From Russula earlei (Eukaryota; Basidiomycota; Agaricomycetes; Russulales; Russulaceae), in assembly GCA_025769875.1 (NCBI GenBank), contig JAGFNK010000196.1, positions 1 through 64,000 on the forward strand: DNA of 64,000 bases, written 5' to 3'. Of this stretch, positions 56,905 through 64,000 are shown piece by piece (position 1 is the first letter of the stretch; each line of letters starts with the position of its first letter). The notes beneath the pieces are model-generated. The model ran no database searches. It worked only from the letters and a program-made list of their open reading frames with translations, and was not told the origin of the DNA. A program made the position numbers and the translations under genes.

Positions 56905-57652
56905 GGTAGAAGACTGCACAACACTGGCAGTTTCAGGCCACCAGGGGCATGTGCAGAGGAGTGCAAAAGCACAACACAGTGCATCCCCAGGATCATTTTT
57001 GATCCCCCAATTTTTTCCACTCCCCTCAGGGGAAAATACATTCTGCTGTGACCCTTCTCAGGCCTTGTATGACCCACATCAAAACCGAAAATGTCTGAAA
57101 AGCAAGAACATTCCATACTGCCTCCATGACTCTGTATCTGAAAAAAACACAAACATTTCCATCAAAGTCTGAAGTCTTTCCACTATATGTTTTTCATTCC
57201 TGTCTTACTTCCATTCTTGACTCCAAAAGCTCCTAAAAACACTCTCCTATCTTATTCCTTAAGTAACATACCTGTAAAACATATGAATTAGTCTCTTATT
57301 GCCTGCAAAATGTAACAGTTGTCATGTTCCCTGTTCTCAAAAATCCCTTGCATGCACTTCAAACAAGTCCCCCTCTCATGCTCTACCACCGCTCCACATC
57401 ATTTAGACACATCCCTGACTCTGTGCCACACCAATGGCCCACCAGCCCATCTTACCCACTCATGCGTTCCCACCGTCTGGGTATCATATCTTCACCAAAC
57501 ACATCACCCACAACTGAGGACTCATATGTCCTGGACTGATGATTGCTACCTAAGCAGGATAGATTGTGCCCATCAACCCATAGCCTGTGTCCTCCCCAGT
57601 CTCTTGTTCATAGCCATGGGCTGACCACTATCATGAACCACTTCCCAGAGAG
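56905..57652. other. AT-rich region without a supported gene
   Basis: No family motif or splice pattern is seen. Several runs resemble degraded repeat DNA. The sequence lies between two family C LTR copies. Confidence 0.35.
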
Positions 57653-57779
57653 TGTCAAGACTCACTGTTAAACAATCCAGTTTACAAGCAAGAGGAAAGC
57701 TCAGAGACAAGTCAAATGAGTTCAAGGATAATGTTGGTAATAAGAATAGTCCAAACAAGTAGCAGGTACCAGAGAGGTC
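57653..57779 (+). mobile_element. Truncated family C LTR fragment (127 bp)
   Basis: It begins TGTCAAGACTCACTGTTAAAC and follows the family C sequence to cagagagg, then breaks into unrelated sequence. No right end is present. Confidence 0.85.
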
Positions 57780-57995
57780 ATCAGGAAAAACCGGTCCGGT
57801 CCGTAGACACCGCTTAATTCTGTAGACTCCATAGACACCATAGCACAACAACATACTATGTAGTGCTCTATAGCATCGTAGTAAGTCTATATTGCTCAAT
57901 GTAGTTCCAGTAGTTGATGACTATACTTATGTAGGCACAGTAGATTAAACTGAGTCTACATATCACTATGTAGGACGATCAAAATCATGGTTGAC

Positions 57996-58114
57996 TATGG
58001 AGATAATCGGTTTGTTACATTGCTCTATGGAGACGATCATTTTGTTACATTGCTCTATGGAGACACTCGGTTCGCTACATTGCTCTATGGAGACAGTTGG
58101 TTTTTATATTGCAC
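57996..58114 (+). repeat. Minisatellite, 30-bp unit, four copies
   Basis: Units start at 57996, 58026, 58056 and 58086 with tatggaga and end in ttgctc or ttgcac. The third and fourth differ at several bases. The unit is a multiple of three, so a frame reads YGDDHFVTLL-type repeats, but there is no sign of a gene around it. Confidence 0.85.
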
Positions 58115-59189
58115 TATGTATCTTACTGATGTAAGGTGTGTTGTGAGTCCACTGGCCCAGAAACTGACGTGACTCGTATCAGCACCTTGCACCTCCCACG
58201 CTTCAAGTTCCCTTGCTCTCGCTCTCGCCTCACCCCTTTCCTCCCCACCAACTATTGCCACTCCTTTCCCCTCTTTCTCCTTCCATCTCGTGCTCCCCTT
58301 TCGACATCATCCCCTCGCGTCGCCCACTCTACGCCCAGGAACGGCGACAATGGCTCAGTTTGATCGCCTCCAACGTCACTCGCCTCGCCGCTCAATGCCT
58401 CCCCTGTCGGTCTTGGAGTTGGAGCTTGGCTCCTCCAAGCATCGACCTACGGCACGACATCATCGCCATTCGCCCGCGTCTCGCCCTCCTTTGTTCTCAT
58501 CCATCCCCTCTGCCACTAGTCTCCTCCACCTGCGACACTCTTCCCTTCCCCTCATCATTATGCTCTTGCCCCTCGTCGAACCCCTTTCATCGGATTCTCG
58601 CTCCTCTGCAAAATGCTATGAATCATTCTCCTCACCCCCCCCTCGCATCTACACATGGACCAGTATGACGCGTTCGTCTTCGTCATCACCGCTCTACCCA
58701 AGGGCTCGCTGCCCACTGCGCCTCGCCCTGTCGTCATCGTCGCGCCGCCCCGCGCTCGCAGACTCGCAGTCGGAGGAATAGGCTTTTGGTACGCTCTTGA
58801 CTGATATACTGTACTGCTATGAATTCCCATCCCGTCTCGTTTACTTACTCTCCGATTTCGCTAAACACTTGCCTCGTTCTGGTTAGTGTAGAATCTCTTA
58901 TGCCTCGATTCTGGTTCGCGTTCCGTCACGACATCATACTCACCTACTTACTCGTCTTGTCTCGCGTCCTCTATCCCTCTGCTCTCTTGATTACCTGCTT
59001 TTCCTCTGCCTTTGCCACAGTATTTAATGACTGGTAGCTACGGTTTCAAATGACAGTTCTGTGCAGTCTCCTGCTCCCCCTTTTTGCTTGCTTCACTGAT
59101 CAACGAACACATGAACGCTGCTGGTCTGAGGGAACTTGAAGCGCGCGATGTAACTAGCCATATCCACGTTTCTATGAACTCATGGGCTA
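58115..59189 (+). other. Pyrimidine-rich region with an unassigned open frame
   Basis: 58190-59040 is strongly C/T-rich on the plus strand, with several open frames. One short frame near 58655-58785 (YDAFVFVITALPKGSLPTAP, then FWYALD and a stop) looks protein-like but is not recognised. It may be the end of an unknown gene or an LTR-type leader. Confidence 0.3.
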
Positions 59190-62110
59190 CTCATCCATCA
59201 TTCTCCTTGTACATTTGAAACATATTTTGATCTAGGTGCCTCCCAAGATAATACTTTGGGATGGCTTGTATATGGTGACCTTCTCTTGTCCACGACGAGG
59301 GAACCCGGTTTGAGCTAAACTGTGGGATTAAGACACAACTTTGCCATATTCGTTTCACGCTGATCACTTCCGAATATGGCATGTGGTTTCTAGTTGACAG
59401 GACGACTTGATGCATATGTGTTGTGGGATCCACATTGGTGAATGGACGAAACCAATGAATGTAAGCCAATGGATGAGGGAAAGCCCCTAGGTGCTTGGGG
59501 AGTTCGAAAATAACATGAATCCATGCCAAGCGAAGCCCTTCATTTACAATAAATGATCATGATTCTGTTGCAAATATGAGACATACCTTGAAACCCCTTA
59601 GATGTCTGAGGCCTATTTCCGCTTTCGGTGACAAGAATTGTATCAAATTTTGATCCTGAACATTGTCCATGGCCACTGTTAGGGCGCTCGGGAAATGCGT
59701 TGACATGGTATGATTCTATGTCCGAATCCATTGTTGCTGACCAGTTGATATGAATCAGTTTGTAGATATTGAACCGGTCGTAGACATTTGGCATGGTGAA
59801 TCAACCGGGTATATCAATCTTCTGGAGGAAATCCTGCAATGTGTTGACAAAGTCCAGGGCGTTGTATTCCATCGCCAGAGTCCGAACTGAGATGTAGTGG
59901 GGTGGTTTCTTGGCAATCGAATATGTAATGAAACGCACGGTCATATTTGTGGATTCCGACTCCGGGGACGATGTTTTAAGGGACCATGCTAAGAATTGTT
60001 TATTGATAAACATAGCTTCCTGGTGTTGAATCCACCGAGCCATTTGCATAATGTAATCGCGATGATTGGAGGCCTTGAAGGCACGCTTGGCATAATCTAT
60101 GTGAAGGCATTCGGAGCTTTCCATGTTGAAACCGTCAGCTGAGCCCAAATGCTTAATTCCAGCCACGTAATGCTGCATTGAGTGAACTTTCGGAATATTG
60201 AAGTGCTTGTGCACTCCAAGGTCAATCAATACACGTTTGTGTGAATGGAACACCTCCAAGGCCTGTTCTATGCACAGAAGAGTTTTTGTCGTATGCCTTT
60301 GGTATCCTGCGTATGTGATGAAGTCCAACAGTGCTCAGGCTACGAGCACCACCCAGGGATCCACGCTGCCAGAAATAACGCCCAATAGACTTTGTGACAT
60401 GTCACGATACTCCCACCCTGTCCATTTCGACACGTTAGAAACACCGTGCTTGAAGTGTTTGAGTCCCGAGTACACCGGCAGAGCTTCAAAGCATTCGTCC
60501 AAATGTTTAGCACCCATTAACTGAGCGCACCATTCCAAAAGGTGACAAAATACACCTAAAAAGAGTTGATGGAGGATATCAGGGGAAATGCACATAAAGA
60601 TGTCTGTATGGGGCATGCCAGCCCAAAATGGCGAGAAGACCTTGCGCAAGCCCCATTCCGAGAACTCAGGAGGGTGATGGCCATTAGCCTCGAGATGTAA
60701 AGCCTGTTCCGTGTGCAACTGGGACCATAATGGGAATAGAAATCCATTGCCTCGGGACTTGGCAGGCATGGTACAGATCGGGCATCGATTCTCCTTGCAG
60801 CCTGCAACCAGGCATTGCTCTGGATGATCACCCACATATGCTGCGAGGATGGGAAAGATCCGGCGGATGACATCATCCGCACAAATCAGCTTCGTTCTGT
60901 TGCTGCCAGCACTTTTCAATGGTTCCAGTATCTTCTTCAGGCATGCGTGAAAGAGTCGGTACTTTGGTATTTGTGGGTCTGAGAAGCAGGTAATCTCGCT
61001 GGTAGGGATGTAGCCTATGAGGGATACTGCGTGATTTGAAGATTTGCGGCGAACACTCTTGCTGATGTTCCCGAGGAGTAAGATATAACGGGTAGGCTTG
61101 ATGGCTGCCTGAGAAACATGATAACTGCATCTTATCGGACGCAAGGATGACTGGGCACACGACGCTGCCTGAAGGGATTTTATCCTAATGCGACATAAGA
61201 CTGATAAACCTGGGATGGTGTCTAAAACGAACAGCACCTGCATTTCCCACCACCAATCCGCAGTCCACATTTCATCATATACACGCGTGTTCCCTGTGCT
61301 GTCCTCATAGATGCGCTCTGGGACATAGGATATATATTTTTTGAACATTGGGTTTGATATAAGCTCTTCAACGCATTGTAGAGAATTTCGATACCACAAT
61401 TCAAAATGATCTTGTGTCAGCTCTCCATTCTCGTCCAGTAGATCCCCAGTGAAGCTGAAGGTCTCTGTGTGCCACAGAGACCCTGCCGGAAGTGTATCGA
61501 TTTTTTTGAAAAAGGAGTATGCACTTTGTATGCGAGTTGGAAGCATTTCATCGTCTATGTATATTTTATGTTAGGACTGAGTCACCAAGTGCGTAGTTGG
61601 ACTTACCAATCCCAGCTTCAGAAATTCGTCTGTTCCAGTCTTGTTGACTCGGTTTATGAGCCAATTGACAAGCTCCCATTCGTCCGTATCTTCAAATGGT
61701 GCCCATGGAGGCAACCCTGATTTCTGTAGCGCCTCGCCTCACTCCTGGAATGGGGTGAGAGCTGTTCCTAAATTCTCAGCGACCATGGCTGGATATGGCT
61801 CTACATAGCACCCTGCGTGGCATTCATCAGCTGTCGACTGAGTTTCTGTGCAAGCCCTTTTTGCCGATGGCTCATTTTGCTCAAGGGAGGTTTCTAGTGG
61901 GTGATACACAGAGGATGGCTGATGGTGATCATTGTGTTCTGGGTCAAAGAAAATGCTGCGACTGAATGGCGTGGCATCTATGTAAGCATCCCGGTGGGGC
62001 AGGTCGTCGTCGGTGAGTTGTTGCCATGCCATGCTGCATTTCTCCAGCCATGAAAGATGGAGCCTGAGAGACCATGTTGTTTTGAAGGCCTTCTTACATA
62101 GAAGGCATCT
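59190..62110 (-). pseudogene. Plavaka-family transposase, nearly intact
   Basis: From high to low coordinates: an N-terminal C2H2-type finger (CLLCKKAF..LHLSWLEKC, about 62095-62040); PWAPFEDTDEWELVNWLINR (about 61700); a 403-aa frame (60335-61546) with TADWWWEMQ, CPICTMPAKSRG, PHTDIFMCISPDILHQLFLG and WTGWEYRDMSQSLLGVISG; then LLDFITYAGYQRH and FNIPKVHSMQHYVAGIKHLG (59801-60328). The C-terminal frames contain HPLAYIHWFRPF (about 59460). Lesions are TGA at 60335-60337 (VA*ALLDF, where the family has Arg) and TGA at 61739-61741. A short intron (gtaagt..catag) near 61560-61610 has a doubtful phase. Plavaka is a cut-and-paste family common in Agaricomycetes. Terminal repeats were not identified. 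Confidence 0.85.
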
Positions 62111-62333
62111 CTGGCTGTGTCATGTATTGTACCAATACGGAATGACTGCCAGTGTGCACTGGGAGCTTCAAGTTTCCTTTTTTCCATTTCCGCACTCCGC
62201 AGAATCCGTTATGCAACCATGTGACAGGATGTTGACGTTTGACGTACGCGATGCATGGCCAGGCACGAGGTAAAAAAAAACAACACGCGCACCTTGTATC
62301 GTAACCATCATCACAACCCTTTCACCTGGCTTC

Positions 62334-64000
62334 ATGGATCAACATATAACTCGTTCACTGCCGCCCCACAACCAAAGTGCAGGTCTTGAGTAAGTAGATT
62401 CTCCTCTCATCATGATATGACACCAGCTCATGTATTGTAGTTGACGAAGACCAGGCCCGCAAGACAGCCAAGGCTAAGAAGGCAACAAAGAAAGCCATGA
62501 ATGCGGCGAAGAGGAAGCAGAAGGAGCTGCAGTGGGAGAACGTCGGTAAGTGATTTGGATATCCTGTTTTCTTGACATTCACCGGATGTCCAGCTCCAAC
62601 TCCAAAACCCACTGAACACTCACGTCCCCCTGTTGAAGAGGATGACTCGGTATGTACAAAACTCGTTTACATTGCACAGGTATTCACGTTTGCAGATACA
62701 TTTTTATGGGTCCAACCGCCCACATCTGAGTTTGCGCAACTCGGTGATACCGCCACCTCCAATGGTGGTCGTGGTGAGACGTTCACCCCACCGCCATCCA
62801 GAGGTGCAGGTTGCTGGGCAAACATCAAGGAGTGAAAGTGCAGAGGACCCTATCGAACGTGACGAAAGCGATACTGACCAGGGTGTATACCCTACCGAAC
62901 GTGACGACTCCCTTGAAACCTATACTGACCAGGGTGGATATGACAAGGAGGATGCCAATGGCTCGTCCCCCATTTCTTCAGGAGACGAGCCAGAACAGGT
63001 AATATCCTGGCCACGCATACGACATTCGAGGAGGCCCCACAGTTCTCCTTCTCCAGAACATGGTGATCCAGAGGAAGCGACATCCCAAAAACGCCGACAC
63101 TCAAATTTTGTTATCTCCCAACATGGACGCACCAGGTCTGGCTCTCAATGCAGACACACCAGTTCTGCTGTCTCCCGACGCGGACACACCAGTTCTGTAG
63201 CCTCTCAACGCAGACGCACTAGTTCTGTCGCCTCTCAACGCGGACGCACTAGCTCTGTCACCTCTCAACGTGGATGCACTAGCTCTGTTGTCTTCCCCTG
63301 CCAACACCCAAACTCCCACCCCTCAGTCCATTCGTCAGACTTGGACCCTGGCCCTGCGCACAAAGTCAGGCAGGTACACTCAGTCAATGGGCGCCCAAAG
63401 GCCAAGGACTTCAGAGCGGACATCCAGGATGTCATCAGTGCTGCGATTACTCACTATCGTGCTGACCTCAGCACGATGAATAGCTATCCCAACATGGTCA
63501 CTGAAACAAACTGGGCCAAGGCCACATGGAAGGCAGGTTGCAAGGAGAAGGATGTCAACATGGTTCCCAATGTGAATCATCTGCGCATAGTGAGTGAATA
63601 TATACATTCTATTTGTTTAGATTATACGTGGGCCACATAGATCACGGCGCGATCCAGCCATCTTCACGGTGATGTCAAGACCAAGGCCAAAGACGTGGTG
63701 GCCAATGTTTTCAACTTCCAACACACATACAATCCGACCGTCATTGCCAACCAATGCACTCGAGTGGCTGAGCTCAAGTGTGATTTCACCTACGTTTATC
63801 GGGTACGTTGCCAGTCAGTGTACTAACATTTCATGTTGCACTGTTGACCAGGGTTTCCCACAGCAAACAACAGGGTGGAGTGGTTTTTTGAAGAGCCGTG
63901 CAATCCAAGACATAATCAACAAAGTCTGGTTCCGAAATTCATCAAAAAGCAAGCCTGATGCCATTATATTCCATGATCAATATGATCCATTCCCACTGGT
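62334..64000 (+). CDS. DUF6532-like basidiomycete family protein, 5' part (runs off the window)
   Basis: Exon 1 starts at ATG 62334. Exon 2 has DEDQARKTAKAKKATKKAMN and KRKQKELQWENV, a basic helix that could be a nuclear signal or coiled coil. Further exons hold an acidic linker and a tandem decapeptide (QRGRTSSVAS type, about 63110-63290). Then comes the conserved part FRADIQDVISAAITHYRADL, TKAKDVVANVFNFQHTYNP and GWSGFLKSRAIQDIINKVWF. Introns are gtaagt..gtccag, gtatgt..ttgcag, gtgagt..tttag and gtacgt..gaccag. The first intron acceptor is uncertain (62426 keeps frame, 62440 does not). No stop is found in the exons. The DUF name is from recall of the motif pattern; the function is unknown. 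It continues past 64000. Confidence 0.55.

Noticed and set aside
57988..58114. A gene for a YGDDHFVTLL repeat protein
   Set aside because: The frame is only a translation of the 30-bp minisatellite; the flanks are not coding.
58213..58781. Two overlapping proteins of 151 and 163 aa
   Set aside because: They arise from a C/T-rich tract and are Ser/Pro-rich without motifs or splice support.
1..64000. tRNA, rRNA or other structured RNA genes
   Set aside because: I saw no cloverleaf with A and B boxes or rRNA segments, but reading by eye could miss one.

Overview
The window looks like genomic DNA of a mushroom-forming basidiomycete (Agaricomycetes); I cannot name a genus. The evidence is short GT-AG introns of about 45-60 bp, Ty3 and Ty1 retrotransposons with small LTRs, a Plavaka transposase, a tnp2 (CACTA-like) transposase, a MULE, FunK1 fungal protein kinases, and F-box, Myb/SANT, SPT5-like and WD40 family copies. 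It reads as a repeat-dominated, gene-poor stretch: nearly every coding trace is a transposon or a decaying member of a multicopy family. The only clearly intact conserved metabolic gene is a class III aminotransferase (49.2-51.0 kb). A family gene at the right edge (62.3 kb to the end) and one short coiled-coil gene (25.2-25.7 kb) also look intact.

Layout. 0-6.0 kb: an LTR of one element, then a 5'-truncated chromodomain Ty3/Gypsy element with its 3' LTR. 6.0-10.2 kb: a minus-strand Ty1/Copia element split by a solo LTR that is itself split by another solo LTR, each with a perfect 5-bp target duplication. 10.2-13.7 kb: FunK1 unit copy 1 (minus). 13.9-15.2 kb: F-box pseudogene. 15.9-20.4 kb: SAP-domain gene split by a MULE with TIRs and a 10-bp duplication; the MULE is split by a solo LTR. 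20.6-23.5 kb: an element with about 400-bp terminal inverted repeats and a GC-rich, low-complexity core. 23.6-28.1 kb: Myb/SANT pseudogene and a small gene family. 28.1-31.1 kb: SPT5-like pseudogene. 31.3-35.3 kb: an unknown gene and a WD40/transmembrane pseudogene. 35.6-38.7 kb: an unknown gene hit by two solo LTRs. 39.0-42.3 kb: tnp2 transposase. 43.9-48.6 kb: small gene plus FunK1 copy 2, the inverted counterpart of the segments at 26.3-27.6 and 10.2-13.7 kb. 49.2-51.0 kb: aminotransferase. 53.4-58.1 kb: solo LTRs, repeats and a minisatellite. 59.2-62.1 kb: Plavaka transposase. 62.3-64.0 kb: start of a DUF6532-like gene.

Three themes tie the window together. First, seven LTR-type insertions have exact ends, six of them with perfect 5-bp target duplications, so relative insertion order can be read directly. 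Second, premature stops are almost all TGA at places where an arginine is expected; one case is proven by a paralogue that still has CGA. One LTR copy has also lost its CpGs, which points to CpG methylation and deamination. Third, gene-family units (small coiled-coil gene, promoter module, then FunK1 or Myb) recur in both orientations, with direct repeats flanking the FunK1 unit.
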